Positions 29,347 to 39,625 are shown, numbered from the stretch's first letter. The stretch is DNA of 64,000 nt from Enterovibrio norvegicus FF-33 (GCF_000286835.2 NZ_AJYD02000003.1:1255-65254), one strand, 5' to 3'. A program made the numbers and translations. Notes: a model not told the origin generated them from the letters alone.

Positions 29347-29367
29347 AGGTCCTAGACTCTAGGACCT
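29347..29367. terminator. Perfect hairpin between the lipid A acyltransferase gene and glnE
   Basis: AGGTCCTAGA (29347-29356) and TCTAGGACCT (29358-29367) pair completely around one base. It fills the 33-bp gap between convergent genes and probably serves as the terminator, though T-runs are weak. It is built from the GGTCCTA unit seen at other intergenic sites here. Confidence 0.55.
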
Positions 29368-29372
29368 GCTTT

Positions 29373-32228
29373 CTAACCCTTCGGTTCCATCAACTGCGAC
29401 CACGCCTCACGTACCACTTCACGCTCGTGAGCAAAGCTGTCATTGGCCACTTCTACAGACGCATCGAGTAAATTCAAACGGTGGATTTCATCCCGCATCA
29501 CAATATACGCATCACGCAGAGCAAGAGCCTTTGCCGTATCTAAAATTCCCGCTTGCGCCATGTCTTCGAGAATACGCACATTATCACTCCAACGCGTTAG
29601 CGCAGGCTCGTCATGACTGTGAGCAAGCACCAAAAATTGGGTCATAAATTCGATGTCGGTAATACCACCGGGATCTTGTTTGATATGAAATTTCCCGCTT
29701 TCTTTGCTGCCAAGATGCTCACGCATTTTTACCCGCATGTCAGCCACGTCTTTTCTCAGCGACGCCACATCACGCGCTTGGGTTAGCACTTGTTTGCGTA
29801 CTTTGCCAAAGCCTTGTCCTAGCGCCACATCACCATAAATCAATCGTGTGCGAACCAGTGCTTGATGCTCCCACGTCCATGCTTCTTTGTTCTGATAGTC
29901 TTGGAAGGATTCAAGCGTCGTCACCAACATACCCGATACACCAGAAGGGCGAAGGCGGGTATCGATTTCATACAAAACACCAGATGTGGTGCGTGTTGAA
30001 AACAAATGGACAATACGCTGCGCAAGGCGCAGATAAAACTGCCGCCCATCGATTTCTTTTGGTCCATCGGTATACACATTGTCAGGGCAGTCATGCAAGA
30101 ACACCACGTCCAGATCCGAGCCATAACCGAGCTCTATACCCCCCACTTTGCCATACCCTACCACCGCGAAACCACGGCCATCTCGCTCAAGTAAATGCTT
30201 CGGCTGTCCATATTTTTCAGCCATTTGATACCACGCCTGATTCACCACGGCCTCCACAATGGCTTCCGCTAAATACGTCAGGTGATCGCTGACTTTCATC
30301 ACAGGCAATACGTCCGCGATGTCTGCCGCTGCAATGCGCAATAATTGAGTTTGCTTGTACTGGCGGATCATCTCCATCTGCTGCTCCATATCCTCTTCAG
30401 GGATACGCGCCAAGAAATCGAACAATTCATTACGATACTGATCAAGCGGCGTCGGGTTATAGAGATGCTGAAGATCCAGCAATTCATCAAGCAGAATGGG
30501 GTACGAGGCTAACTGCTCTGCGACCATTCGGCTGGCACTGCACAAGCGAACCAACTGCGTAATAGCACCATGATGCTCATCCAACAGCTCAAGATAAGTA
30601 GTACGCGTGGCAATGCTAACCAGAAGCTTCAGCACACGTTCTAACACTGCCAAACTGTTCTCACGGCAGACAATGTTACTCAATACCACGGGCATCAGGC
30701 GGTTTAATACTTCGCGACCGCGCGGGCCCAAGGTACGCTTTGCTAATTCTTCTTTAAAGCGCAGTAATGCTTGTGCTTTTTCCACCGGGTTCGCCGCAGA
30801 CATATCGTTCAAGATCTTCTCGACCAGATCGGGATCACGTGCCGCATCCCAGATCTCACCAAAATCGGCGTCGATCTTCGTCTCACCATTGTCTTCTTCA
30901 TCACCAATCAGATCGTCAAAAACCGTATGTACCCCGAGCATATGCGCGCTGATCGCTGCGGTGAGATCATCCCAACTGTTTTCACCCATCGCAATTGCAA
31001 GGCGAATTTGATCCAGCGGATTATCCGGTAAGGTCTGCGTTTGTTTGTCGTCTATCGCCTGCAAAAGGTTTTCAACACGACGCAGATAGCGATAAGACGC
31101 CTCTAACGTGTCCACTTCAGCTTCAGGCAATAAACCAAGCTCACGAATGGCATAAAGGGTAAAGAACAGGCCACGGCGACGAAGAATAGGATCTCGACCA
31201 CCGCGTATTAGTTGGAAAGATTGGGCAATGAATTCGATTTCACGAATACCGCCCGCGCCGAGCTTGATGTTATTGGTGAGGCCACGACGGCGAACTTCAC
31301 TGCGGATCATTGCCTTCATGCGGCGTAAAGATTGGATCGCACTGAAATCGATATAACGACGGAACACAAACGGGCGCAGCATTTGGCGAAGCGTCTGATA
31401 ACAATCAAACTGCTCTTTGCCCATCACGCGGGCTTTGATCATCGCGTAACGTTCCCATTCGCGTCCCTGCTCTTGATAGTAATCTTCAAGTGCAGCAAAG
31501 CTCATCACCAACGGGCCACTGTCACCAAAGGGGCGCAACCGCATATCGACGCGATAGCAAAAGCCATCGAACGTTTGCTGGTCGAGCGCTTTGATCAGAC
31601 GCTGACCAAGACGCGTAAAGAATTGAGCGTTAGCAATGCTGCGACGTGCACCTTGCGTTTCACCGTTTTCTGGATACGTGAAAACCAAATCAATATCAGA
31701 TGAAAAGTTCAGCTCACCGCCACCGAGTTTGCCCATCCCCAGCACCAGCATAGGTTGGGGATTTCCTTCTGCGTCACAAGGCGTACCCCATTCAGTGCAA
31801 CAATGACGATACAGCCAACCGTAAGCCTCCATGATCAGCGCCTCCGCCAACTTAGACAGATGGGAAAGGCTGTCGTCTAGCGTCATGGTGTCATTGAAAT
31901 CATGCCATGCCAGCCATGTCATTTCCTGTCGTCGGAAACGGCGTAACTCACGCATCAAGCCGTTTTCGTCTTGCTGGCTATCGAGCTTCTCTTTCAATCG
32001 CTTTCGATACTGTGGCGCGCGCAGACCTGACGGCAGATTTTCCTCAAGCCAAGGCAGTAAAGTGTCATCGTGCAAAATGGACTCTGCAATGAAATCACTC
32101 AATGCCAAAGTGCGAGTCAGCGTTTCGCGCTGCACACCTTGCCAAGACGCAAGATTGTCTGACTGCTGTTCAGCCAGCGCTTCTAACCTGCGAGCTGCGC
32201 AAGTTTCCAGTTCCATGGGCAATGACAT
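29373..32228 (-). CDS. glnE: Glutamine synthetase adenylyltransferase / adenylyl-removing enzyme
   Basis: GlnE (951 aa) adds AMP to glutamine synthetase when nitrogen is ample and removes it when nitrogen is scarce, under PII control. Two nucleotidyltransferase domains are visible: GGGELNFSSDIDLVF (about 167-181) for the adenylyl-removing half and GGIELGYGSDLDVVF (about 692-706) for the adenylyl-adding half, each with the DxD. Length is normal. An AAAGGAA ribosome site precedes the ATG. It stands alone, convergent with the acyltransferase gene. Confidence 0.96.
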   Translation of the reverse strand: MSLPMELETCAARRLEALAEQQSDNLASWQGVQRETLTRTLALSDFIAESILHDDTLLPWLEENLPSGLRAPQYRKRLKEKLDSQQDENGLMRELRRFRRQEMTWLAWHDFNDTMTLDDSLSHLSKLAEALIMEAYGWLYRHCCTEWGTPCDAEGNPQPMLVLGMGKLGGGELNFSSDIDLVFTYPENGETQGARRSIANAQFFTRLGQRLIKALDQQTFDGFCYRVDMRLRPFGDSGPLVMSFAALEDYYQEQGREWERYAMIKARVMGKEQFDCYQTLRQMLRPFVFRRYIDFSAIQSLRRMKAMIRSEVRRRGLTNNIKLGAGGIREIEFIAQSFQLIRGGRDPILRRRGLFFTLYAIRELGLLPEAEVDTLEASYRYLRRVENLLQAIDDKQTQTLPDNPLDQIRLAIAMGENSWDDLTAAISAHMLGVHTVFDDLIGDEEDNGETKIDADFGEIWDAARDPDLVEKILNDMSAANPVEKAQALLRFKEELAKRTLGPRGREVLNRLMPVVLSNIVCRENSLAVLERVLKLLVSIATRTTYLELLDEHHGAITQLVRLCSASRMVAEQLASYPILLDELLDLQHLYNPTPLDQYRNELFDFLARIPEEDMEQQMEMIRQYKQTQLLRIAAADIADVLPVMKVSDHLTYLAEAIVEAVVNQAWYQMAEKYGQPKHLLERDGRGFAVVGYGKVGGIELGYGSDLDVVFLHDCPDNVYTDGPKEIDGRQFYLRLAQRIVHLFSTRTTSGVLYEIDTRLRPSGVSGMLVTTLESFQDYQNKEAWTWEHQALVRTRLIYGDVALGQGFGKVRKQVLTQARDVASLRKDVADMRVKMREHLGSKESGKFHIKQDPGGITDIEFMTQFLVLAHSHDEPALTRWSDNVRILEDMAQAGILDTAKALALRDAYIVMRDEIHRLNLLDASVEVANDSFAHEREVVREAWSQLMEPKG

Positions 32229-32335
32229 CAGTTCCTTTCCTATCGCTAATTGTGGTTGCGAATCGTGACGGCGAATAAGTATCGCTAAATGCAGCCGTCA
32301 ATTATTTTTATTAATCGCTCGCCTTTAAAATATCA

Positions 32336-32366
32336 CAAAAAAAGCCCGCACAAAGGTGCGGGCTTC
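32336..32366 (-). terminator. Terminator of the chemoreceptor gene
   Basis: A 10-bp stem AAGCCCGCAC/GTGCGGGCTT with an AAAG loop, followed on the minus strand by seven T. Confidence 0.88.
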
Positions 32367-32384
32367 TTGATTCGCGTGTAGAAA

Positions 32385-33983
32385 CTACACCGCAAACTCC
32401 TTGATTTTCAAATCCAGCGCTTCGGCATTGTTTTGAATATCACCGGAGGTTTCTGCCAACTCAGTCACCACAGTCACCGAGGCTTCCACCAACTCTCTTA
32501 CATTATTGAGATTAAGGTTCATTTCATCCGTGACCGAGGATTGTTGCTCCGCAGCCGTCGCGATGTGGAAATTCATGTCATTGATCTGAGCAATTTGATC
32601 CACAATCAAATTCAGCTCTTCACCCGCCTTGCTGACTGACGCGACACTCTCCACCGCTTCGACCACACTTTGCTCCATCAAACCAACAGCTTGTCGTGCT
32701 GACGATTGCAGCTGCGTGATCATATCTTGAATTTCTACCGTCGCTTTTTGCGTACTTTGCGCCAAGTTGCGCACTTCATCAGCGACGACAGCAAAACCGC
32801 GCCCTTGCTCGCCTGCTCGCGCCGCCTCAATGGCCGCATTCAGAGCCAGCAGATTCGTTTGTTCAGAGATCCCTTGAATGGTGACCACCACAGAGCTTAT
32901 CTTCTCAACGCGCTCTTCTACCTGATTCACCACATTGGCAGACTCACGGATATCATCAGACAGCTTATTGATCGTGCCAATGGTATTGCTGACATAGCGC
33001 TGACCACTGACGGCCTGTTCACGCGAACTTTCGGTGGCCTGTGACGCAGCGCGAGCATGACCCGCAACGTCTTGTACCGTAGATGTCATTTCGCTCATCG
33101 CCGATGCCAACTGATCAATTTCACCAAATTGCTCTTTGGCTGACTCACGGGTTTCATCCATGCTAATCGTCATCACCTCTGCCATTGAAGACAGATCTTC
33201 TGATGAAGTGCGCTGTGTTTTAATCACGCTGACCAATTGAAGACGTGTTTTTTCAAGTTCACGCGCCAGCTCGCCAAACTCGTCACCACAATCCATATTG
33301 ACAGGCTGACTCAAGTTCTTACGCGCCATTTCACGCATGCAATCAATCAAGTAATTGATTTGACGTAACATCAGACGTGACCCACCGAGCAATATCACCA
33401 TAAACGCGACAATCATGCCCGCTGTCTGCCAAGCGACCTGAACCAGATATGCTTGATAGTATTGATCAGCCGCAGAGTCAGCTTGTGACGCCACAGCCAC
33501 CCAGTCAGTTCCCGTCACAGGGACGACAAAGCCGTGACGCGCTTGATCGGTAAGATGATATTTGAACTCACCTTGTGTATTGCGCATTTGTTCAGCAAGC
33601 TGGCGGCCATTTTCCAATGGTAAATTTAACCCTTGGTATGAAGAGATAGAGGGGTGAGCCAACACATCTCCACTAGCACTGTTGGCAAAAAAGACGTATT
33701 CATTGCTATTGCTGGTCAGATTTTCACTTTTTGCCACACGCTCTAGTAAAGCGGCACCCTCTGGCAGCGCCAGCAGCGTTTTTGCCAATTCAGCACTTCG
33801 CAACGCTTGGCTATGGCTTTGCGCTTCCGTGATTTCGGTGACCGACGCGCGAAACGCATTGGCATCCCAAAGTTGCTTTGCAAGCAACAAAGCGGTACTA
33901 AATACCATTAGTATCACAAGCTTGGGGACGAGTTTGATGTTGCTAACAGCCTTTTCCCAAGGCTTGAATATCATCTGAGACAT
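32385..33983 (-). CDS. Methyl-accepting chemotaxis protein
   Basis: A 532-residue chemoreceptor. Two membrane helices (about 17-36 and 190-212) bracket a periplasmic sensor domain of about 150 residues with the length and hydrophobic pattern of a single Cache domain, though I cannot name the ligand. HAMP follows, then the signalling hairpin with the highly conserved tip EQGRGFAVVADEVRNLAQ. No C-terminal pentapeptide for CheR binding is present (the protein ends DLKIKEFAV). The start at 33983 has an AAAGGAG site; upstream in-frame starts at 34004 and 34061 lack one. Confidence 0.9.
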   Translation of the reverse strand: MSQMIFKPWEKAVSNIKLVPKLVILMVFSTALLLAKQLWDANAFRASVTEITEAQSHSQALRSAELAKTLLALPEGAALLERVAKSENLTSNSNEYVFFANSASGDVLAHPSISSYQGLNLPLENGRQLAEQMRNTQGEFKYHLTDQARHGFVVPVTGTDWVAVASQADSAADQYYQAYLVQVAWQTAGMIVAFMVILLGGSRLMLRQINYLIDCMREMARKNLSQPVNMDCGDEFGELARELEKTRLQLVSVIKTQRTSSEDLSSMAEVMTISMDETRESAKEQFGEIDQLASAMSEMTSTVQDVAGHARAASQATESSREQAVSGQRYVSNTIGTINKLSDDIRESANVVNQVEERVEKISSVVVTIQGISEQTNLLALNAAIEAARAGEQGRGFAVVADEVRNLAQSTQKATVEIQDMITQLQSSARQAVGLMEQSVVEAVESVASVSKAGEELNLIVDQIAQINDMNFHIATAAEQQSSVTDEMNLNLNNVRELVEASVTVVTELAETSGDIQNNAEALDLKIKEFAV

Positions 33984-34095
33984 TCTTGGTGACTCCTTTA
34001 TCATTGCTTCGCAAAGTTGCGAGACACTAGCGTTGACGCAAAGCGGGTAGACATTCGCCATATTTTTAACGGCAGCAAAGGCAGTTCATGAAGTG

Positions 34096-34905
34096 ATGAC
34101 AGAGACAAAAACACAAAACTTAGATCTGAATCCAATGAGTTTGTTGAGCTTACTGCTCTCTTTCGTCTCATTATGTGTCGTCAGCACTCTGGTGCTACTG
34201 CCTAAAAGTGATCCTCTTTATACCTTATTGCTCGGTGTCGACACGCTGATCTGTATGATTTTTCTGCTTCAACTCTCAATACATTTTCTTAAAAGTGATA
34301 ATAAACTCACTTATTTGAAAACCCATTGGATAGATATCCTCGCCAGCATTCCTGTTGTGGAAGCCCTGCGCTTCGCGCGTGTGTTTCAGATTTTCAGAGT
34401 GATCCGACTGCTCAAGGCGAGCGAACCCTTAGTTTTCTACATGCGAAAAAACCGCAATGAAACGGCCATGGCCAGTATTCTGCTACTGCTGACCGTGCTT
34501 ATTTCTGCTGGCTCTGCCGCGATTTTTGCTTTCGAAAGTACAGACAATAACGCCAATATTGACAGTTTGACCGACGCTATTTGGTGGATGTTCGTAACGA
34601 TATCGACCGTTGGGTATGGCGACCACTACCCCGTCACCGCCGCAGGTCGAGCGGTTGCCGTGGTGGTGATTGTCTGTGGGGTCGGTATTTTCGGCGCAGT
34701 AACCGGTCTGGTGGCGTCTTATATCACCAAGCCGGAGAAGAAAGAGCAGGAACAAGCAATACGCCAAAGCGTGGTGCTTGAAACCTTATTAACACAACAA
34801 CAGCAAATGTTAACGCGCTTGGCCGATATGGAAGCGCGACTCAACATGCTAGCGCCAGCAACTCCCGAGCAAGAAAACATCGCGGATAAACCGACAAAAA
34901 AATAG
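34096..34905 (+). CDS. Voltage-gated-type potassium channel
   Basis: A 269-residue six-helix-type K+ channel. The selectivity filter TVGYGD (171-176) lies between pore helix and S6, and an S4-like helix with regularly spaced Arg (RFARVFQIFRVIRLLK, about 92-107) suggests a voltage sensor. The C-terminal cytoplasmic tail (about 215-269) has a short coiled coil for tetramer assembly, with no RCK or cyclic-nucleotide domain. It is divergent from the chemoreceptor gene. A GTG one codon upstream is also possible. Confidence 0.9.
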   Translation: MTETKTQNLDLNPMSLLSLLLSFVSLCVVSTLVLLPKSDPLYTLLLGVDTLICMIFLLQLSIHFLKSDNKLTYLKTHWIDILASIPVVEALRFARVFQIFRVIRLLKASEPLVFYMRKNRNETAMASILLLLTVLISAGSAAIFAFESTDNNANIDSLTDAIWWMFVTISTVGYGDHYPVTAAGRAVAVVVIVCGVGIFGAVTGLVASYITKPEKKEQEQAIRQSVVLETLLTQQQQMLTRLADMEARLNMLAPATPEQENIADKPTKK

Positions 34906-34928
34906 CGCCATCAGGCGCTATTTTTATT
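34898..34928. terminator. Bidirectional terminator between the K+ channel and ygiF genes
   Basis: AAATAGCGCC/GGCGCTATTT with an ATCA loop; the channel stop codon lies inside the stem. A-run and T-run flank it on both sides. Confidence 0.82.
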
Positions 34929-34955
34929 TTTGAATGGGTGCTCGAGTAACCAAGG

Positions 34956-36482
34956 TTACTGATCCCAATAAGGATCGAGGGCTAATCCGATTTGGCGAGA
35001 TTGCATCATGGCATGAAGCAGTGATTCTTCTTTACGACGAAGCCATTTTTCGATCTGCGCTTTATCGTCCTCACTAAAATCTTCGTCTTCAGCAAGTTTA
35101 CGAACCGGCTCAAGCAGTAAAATATCGTCAATGCCTTGCAGTAAATCCAGCCAAGGTAATCGGAAGGTTTCACGGTCTTCAGCATCATACAAAGCAGCCA
35201 CACAGCAGCCAGACAGCAAGTTACGAGTCAAGCGAGGCTGTTGGTCTAAATAGCCAAACCTATCGAGTTCATTTTCAAGCGAAAACACACTCAGCAACTC
35301 ATCACTTGATACTGCTAGCGAACGATTGGCGAAACTGCGAATAGGCTCTTCGAGCTTTTCGCGCGCTTTATCATCCAAGAACGGCTGCCAGCCTCGCGTC
35401 AAAATCCAACGACTAAGGTCAAGCAAGAGATTGCAGTATCGCGAAGAGTGAAGTAATTCCAGTACTTCTGCACGCTCAGGCAGTGCGTCGTAGCATTCTC
35501 CAAGCTTCGACAGCAACGGTTTTTGCACATTCAGCTTTCTCAGGAAATAGCCTTTGTCATCAACCAGACGCTCAATCGCACGCGCTTCGTTGATCCAATC
35601 AAGCTCACCTTCCAGCCATTGCAATTCTTGACGCAACAAGGCACTGGCGCGACGAGGGATCAAACCGCCGTATAACACCAAGACTTGGCGGATAAGCGCC
35701 ACAGCACTGCACATTTCAAAAATGGCATCTTGCTCAGGTCGCTCAACGTAAATCTGCTCGTGATAATGCCAATGCTCCAGCGCATGCTCTAGCGCCGTGA
35801 CAAAAGCTTGTTCTGTCGACTCGGTGCTTTTCACATCAACGATCGACAGTGATTTAACGACATCGCCTTGATAGCCGGTTGCGAGACGGTATCCACGCGC
35901 AGCCTTGCTCAAGTTTCCTAGACGTAACCCACCGTTTTCGGCTAACTCACGTGCCAAGACAAACAAGGCATCAGTCTGACCGGATTTCAGTTCAATCTCG
36001 ACTTCACAGATCGGATCATAACCGCCATCTTTGGTGGTCACTTCGCCGCTATCGAACGCCAGTTCAACCTGACTACTGTCGGGCATGGCAAGTAACCATT
36101 GTTGGCGTTCGAAGTCCGTCGAGAATAAAGGAAATAAATTGGCGCTGAGGGCGTCGACGTCTAATCCGTCGGGCCAAGCATCGGCAGAAATTAGAGAGAG
36201 GTCAGGAACGGGCGATTCAAGTTCCGCATTGTATTCTGGTCGTTGGTGCAACCCCGCGACAACGCGGCCAGCAGTTTTTAGGGTTTGGACAAATACATCA
36301 TCGTATCGTCGCACCCTCAAACCAATATCATGCTTGCGCAGCAAGAAATCCGGCGTGTCGTAGTAGATATTGCCAAGGTTGCGCTGATGTTGCTGCAATA
36401 CCTTTAAATCAGTAATTTTGTCGCGAATTTGTCGTGAAAAATCGGGAGAGACAAAAAACTTTAACTCAATCTCAGTTTCCAT
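34956..36482 (-). CDS. ygiF: CYTH-CHAD inorganic triphosphatase
   Basis: The 508-residue protein has an N-terminal CYTH domain opening with the triphosphate-tunnel signature ETEIELKF (2-9) and a C-terminal helical CHAD domain (about 220-500). E. coli YgiF hydrolyses inorganic triphosphate. CHAD domains bind polyphosphate, and two genes linked to phosphate transport (a DUF47 protein and pit) follow divergently. The start at 36482 gives the canonical METEIELKF; upstream in-frame codons add a hydrophobic, non-family stretch. Divergent from the DUF47 gene. Confidence 0.92.
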   Translation of the reverse strand: METEIELKFFVSPDFSRQIRDKITDLKVLQQHQRNLGNIYYDTPDFLLRKHDIGLRVRRYDDVFVQTLKTAGRVVAGLHQRPEYNAELESPVPDLSLISADAWPDGLDVDALSANLFPLFSTDFERQQWLLAMPDSSQVELAFDSGEVTTKDGGYDPICEVEIELKSGQTDALFVLARELAENGGLRLGNLSKAARGYRLATGYQGDVVKSLSIVDVKSTESTEQAFVTALEHALEHWHYHEQIYVERPEQDAIFEMCSAVALIRQVLVLYGGLIPRRASALLRQELQWLEGELDWINEARAIERLVDDKGYFLRKLNVQKPLLSKLGECYDALPERAEVLELLHSSRYCNLLLDLSRWILTRGWQPFLDDKAREKLEEPIRSFANRSLAVSSDELLSVFSLENELDRFGYLDQQPRLTRNLLSGCCVAALYDAEDRETFRLPWLDLLQGIDDILLLEPVRKLAEDEDFSEDDKAQIEKWLRRKEESLLHAMMQSRQIGLALDPYWDQ

Positions 36483-36661
36483 AAAGGTACCTATAACCAA
36501 TAGCAGAACAAGGATATGAGTAATTAGGCACTCGAGCAAGGGACTTTCATTGATCTGAAACGGTATCAATAGGAATGTGATTACGCTAACATTCGCGGCT
36601 TGTACACCATCGTGTAAAATTTAGTCTGCATCCAATTCAGACTTGATAGGTAGATACGGCT

Positions 36662-37342
36662 ATGCCAGTAAATACAATCATGGGGCTATTCGCAAAGAGC
36701 CCTCTAAAACCTTTGCAACGTCACGTGAGCCGCGTCAATGACTGCTGTTCATTATTGGTTCCCTTTTTCGCAGCTTGCGAGCAAGGTGACTGGGTACGTG
36801 CAGAGGCTTTGCGCCACGAAATTTCGACGCTAGAAAAAGAAGCGGATGTCTTGAAGCGCGAAATTCGTCTTAAACTACCTCGTGGTCTTTTCCTCCCCGT
36901 AGACCGCACAGATATGCTTGATCTGCTGACTCAGCAAGACAAGCTAGCCAACCTCGCAAAAGATATTGCAGGTCGTGTAATCGGCCGACAACTTCAGGTT
37001 CCCTCCCTTCTTTACCCAGACTTTGTTGCGTATGTGCAGCGTTGTCTCGACGCCGCCGATCAGGCGCGCCGCGTTATTAGTGAACTGGATGAATTACTCG
37101 AAACTGGCTTTAAAGGACGTGAAGTAACGCTAGTGGAAGAGATGATCAACGAATTGGATGCCATCGAAGATGACACCGATACGATGCAAATTCATCTGCG
37201 TCAGCAACTGATGTCAGTCGAGGGTGAATACAACCCCGTTGATGTGATGTTCCTGTACAAGATCCTTGAATGGGTCGGCGAAATCGCCGATCAGGCACAA
37301 CGTGTTGGCTCGCGCCTTGAGCTTATGCTTTCTCGTTCGTAG
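36662..37342 (+). CDS. TIGR00153/DUF47 PhoU-like protein
   Basis: A 226-residue, almost all-helical protein of the DUF47 (PhoU-like) family, beginning MPVNTIMGLFAKSP as in Vibrio homologues. In bacteria these genes commonly precede Pit-type phosphate transporters and are thought to regulate them. Here pit starts 36 bp downstream, so the two form an operon. Glu/Asp-rich helices such as EMINELDAIEDDTD could bind metal, as PhoU does. The exact role is unproven. Confidence 0.9.
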   Translation: MPVNTIMGLFAKSPLKPLQRHVSRVNDCCSLLVPFFAACEQGDWVRAEALRHEISTLEKEADVLKREIRLKLPRGLFLPVDRTDMLDLLTQQDKLANLAKDIAGRVIGRQLQVPSLLYPDFVAYVQRCLDAADQARRVISELDELLETGFKGREVTLVEEMINELDAIEDDTDTMQIHLRQQLMSVEGEYNPVDVMFLYKILEWVGEIADQAQRVGSRLELMLSRS

Positions 37343-37377
37343 TGCAACGTTCACCGAACAAATAACAAGGTAAAACA

Positions 37378-38643
37378 ATGGAAATCCTAGCGAATTACGG
37401 CACCATCATTATTTTGGTGGCCGCGGCTTTTGGTTTCATGATGGCGATTGGTATTGGTGCAAATGATGTCGCTAATGCCATGGGAACATCTGTTGGCTCG
37501 AAAGCGCTAACCGTTAAACAAGCAATCATCATTGCAATGATCTTCGAATTTGCAGGTGCATACCTCGCAGGTGGCGAAGTGACCGACACCATACGCAAAG
37601 GCGTCATAGACACCTCCTTGTACGCCAGTCAGCCTGAGGTACTTGTCTACGGCATGATGTCAGCATTGCTGGCAGCGGGTACTTGGCTGTTGCTTGCATC
37701 CTTTATGGGCTGGCCGGTATCAACCACGCACTCCATCATTGGCGCCATTATTGGTTTCGCCTGTGTCTCTGTTGGCGCACACGCCGTAGACTGGAGCTCA
37801 GTGCAAGGTATTGTGGGCAGTTGGCTTGTGACCCCGCTGATATCAGGTATTTTTGCTTACGTCATTTTCCTCAGTGCGCAGCGCCTGATTTTTGATACCG
37901 ACCAACCGCTTATCAATGCCAAACGTTTTGTACCTGTTTACATGTTTATGACGGCAATGATCATCGCGATGGTTACCATCAAAAAAGGCCTCAAACATGT
38001 CGGTCTTCACCTAACAACAGGTGAAGCAGTGATGGTATCAATTGCGCTATCTGCATTGATCATGGCATTTGGTTATGTCTACATCAGCCGTAAATACAAG
38101 AACGACGACGTGGGTGCCAATGGTTACCAAGGCGTTGAACGCGTATTTAGCTTGCTGATGGTAGTGACGGCCTGTGCGATGGCATTTGCGCATGGTTCAA
38201 ATGACGTTGCCAATGCGATTGGTCCTCTGTCTGCTATCGTTTCAACGGTTGAGAACATGGGTCAAATCTCAGAAACAACCCAAATTGCATGGTGGATTTT
38301 GCCACTGGGCGGTGTGGGTATCGTTGTTGGTTTGGCGACACTGGGCCACAAGGTCATGGCAACCGTGGGAACAGGCATTACCGAACTGACTCCAAGTCGT
38401 GGTTTCGCCGCGCAACTAGCAACCGCTTCAACCGTGGTCCTGGCATCAGGAACGGGTCTGCCAATCTCGACCACACAAACCCTAGTTGGTGCTGTGTTGG
38501 GTGTTGGTTTTGCGCGCGGTATTGGCGCATTGAACTTGGGCGTAGTGAGAAACATTGTTGCGTCTTGGGTCGTGACTTTGCCAGCAGGCGCACTGCTCGC
38601 CGTTATTTTCTTCTATATCATGGAAGCAATATTCGGTTTGTAA
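37378..38643 (+). CDS. Inorganic phosphate transporter, Pit family
   Basis: A 421-residue inner-membrane carrier for metal-phosphate symport. The two inverted halves each carry the Pit signature: GIGANDVANAMGTSVG (about 25-40) and HGSNDVANAIGPL (about 271-283). About ten hydrophobic segments are visible, and the long central cytosolic loop of E. coli PitA is short here, closer to the sodium/phosphate-type Pit proteins of marine bacteria. Low-affinity phosphate uptake is likely; the coupling ion is not evident. Confidence 0.92.
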   Translation: MEILANYGTIIILVAAAFGFMMAIGIGANDVANAMGTSVGSKALTVKQAIIIAMIFEFAGAYLAGGEVTDTIRKGVIDTSLYASQPEVLVYGMMSALLAAGTWLLLASFMGWPVSTTHSIIGAIIGFACVSVGAHAVDWSSVQGIVGSWLVTPLISGIFAYVIFLSAQRLIFDTDQPLINAKRFVPVYMFMTAMIIAMVTIKKGLKHVGLHLTTGEAVMVSIALSALIMAFGYVYISRKYKNDDVGANGYQGVERVFSLLMVVTACAMAFAHGSNDVANAIGPLSAIVSTVENMGQISETTQIAWWILPLGGVGIVVGLATLGHKVMATVGTGITELTPSRGFAAQLATASTVVLASGTGLPISTTQTLVGAVLGVGFARGIGALNLGVVRNIVASWVVTLPAGALLAVIFFYIMEAIFGL

Positions 38644-38700
38644 GCACCCTAAGAAAGGCATTTCCGTCACGTTTTTGTGCAGCGATGTCAGTCTTCGGTC

Positions 38701-38730
38701 AAAAAAGGGAGGTTATGCCTCCCTTTTGTT
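38701..38730 (+). terminator. Terminator of the pit gene
   Basis: A 10-bp stem AAAAGGGAGG/CCTCCCTTTT around TTATG, followed by GTTG. A CGGATTAA...TTAATCCG inverted pair lies further on (38773-38826), spanning the promoter region of the next gene. Confidence 0.82.
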
Positions 38731-38873
38731 GTACCTAGACCCGAAAATTTTTTAGTATCTGATACCAATCGGATTAAATCTCTGCTCGATGATTGCGTCA
38801 GCAAGGGTGAGCAAAGCATTAATCCGGCAGGTACAAAACAAACGACACTCACGAACAACCAAAGGAATACTCC

Positions 38874-39488
38874 GTGAAGCAACTTTTCTCTGCCCTGGCT
38901 ATGCTGATGATGCTAGTGGTCCCTGCGGCAAACGCTCAGGACAACTTCATCTCTGACGAGCTTTTTACTTACATGCATTCTGGCCCGGGCTCACAATATC
39001 GCATCGTGGGTAGCGTAGATGCAGGTACAAAGATTACAGTTGTGGACCGTAACCGGAATGCGGGTTACAGCCAAGTGATTGATGACCGTGGCCGTAAAGG
39101 CTGGGTAGAAACCAAGTACGTCACCAACCAAGCGGGTTTAAAAACACGTTTACCTGCGCTGGAAAAAGAACTTTCCCAAGTAAAAGCAGCATTGGAAAGC
39201 GCACAAGGCGATACGGAAGCCAAAACCAAAGGTTTGATCACATCACTGGATCAGCGTAACGCTCAAGTGAAAGAGCTCGAGCAACACACCAGCGAACTGA
39301 ATCAGAACTTGATCGACGCACAAACAGAAATTCGTGAACTGCGTGCGCGTATCGATACGCAAAAAGACGACTTGCTGATGCGCTACTTCACTTATGGTGG
39401 CATTGTCGCTGGCGGTGGTCTGCTGTTCGGTTTGGTGTTACCACACCTTATTCCACGTCGTAAAAAGCGTAATAACGGTTGGGCGTAA
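38874..39488 (+). CDS. SH3-domain protein, TIGR04211/YgiM family
   Basis: A 204-residue secreted or anchored protein: signal peptide (1-21, ending ANA before QDNF), bacterial SH3 domain (about 23-90), a coiled coil (about 98-165) and a C-terminal membrane helix (about 171-190) followed by basic residues. The domain order is that of E. coli YgiM and Vibrio TIGR04211 proteins, whose function is unknown; the SH3 domain suggests binding to peptidoglycan. The start is a GTG at 38874, behind an AAAGGAA site. In E. coli ygiM lies immediately upstream of cca; here the gspA-gspB fusion gene separates the two. Confidence 0.88.
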   Translation: MKQLFSALAMLMMLVVPAANAQDNFISDELFTYMHSGPGSQYRIVGSVDAGTKITVVDRNRNAGYSQVIDDRGRKGWVETKYVTNQAGLKTRLPALEKELSQVKAALESAQGDTEAKTKGLITSLDQRNAQVKELEQHTSELNQNLIDAQTEIRELRARIDTQKDDLLMRYFTYGGIVAGGGLLFGLVLPHLIPRRKKRNNGWA

Positions 39489-39511
39489 TCTCCTAAGCGA
39501 TAGGCATGACG

Positions 39512-39545
39512 ACAAAAAGCCGCATTTAATAATGCGGCTTTTTTG
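39512..39545. terminator. Bidirectional terminator after the SH3 gene
   Basis: AAAAAGCCGCATT/AATGCGGCTTTTT with a TAAT loop, between convergent genes. Confidence 0.88.
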
Positions 39546-39625
39546 GGTTTTCGGTGTCCCGTCCTATCCTAGAACCTGTTTATCCTAAGGCGAGCTCTTC
39601 CTTGGCTCTCAGGCACGTTTTCCAT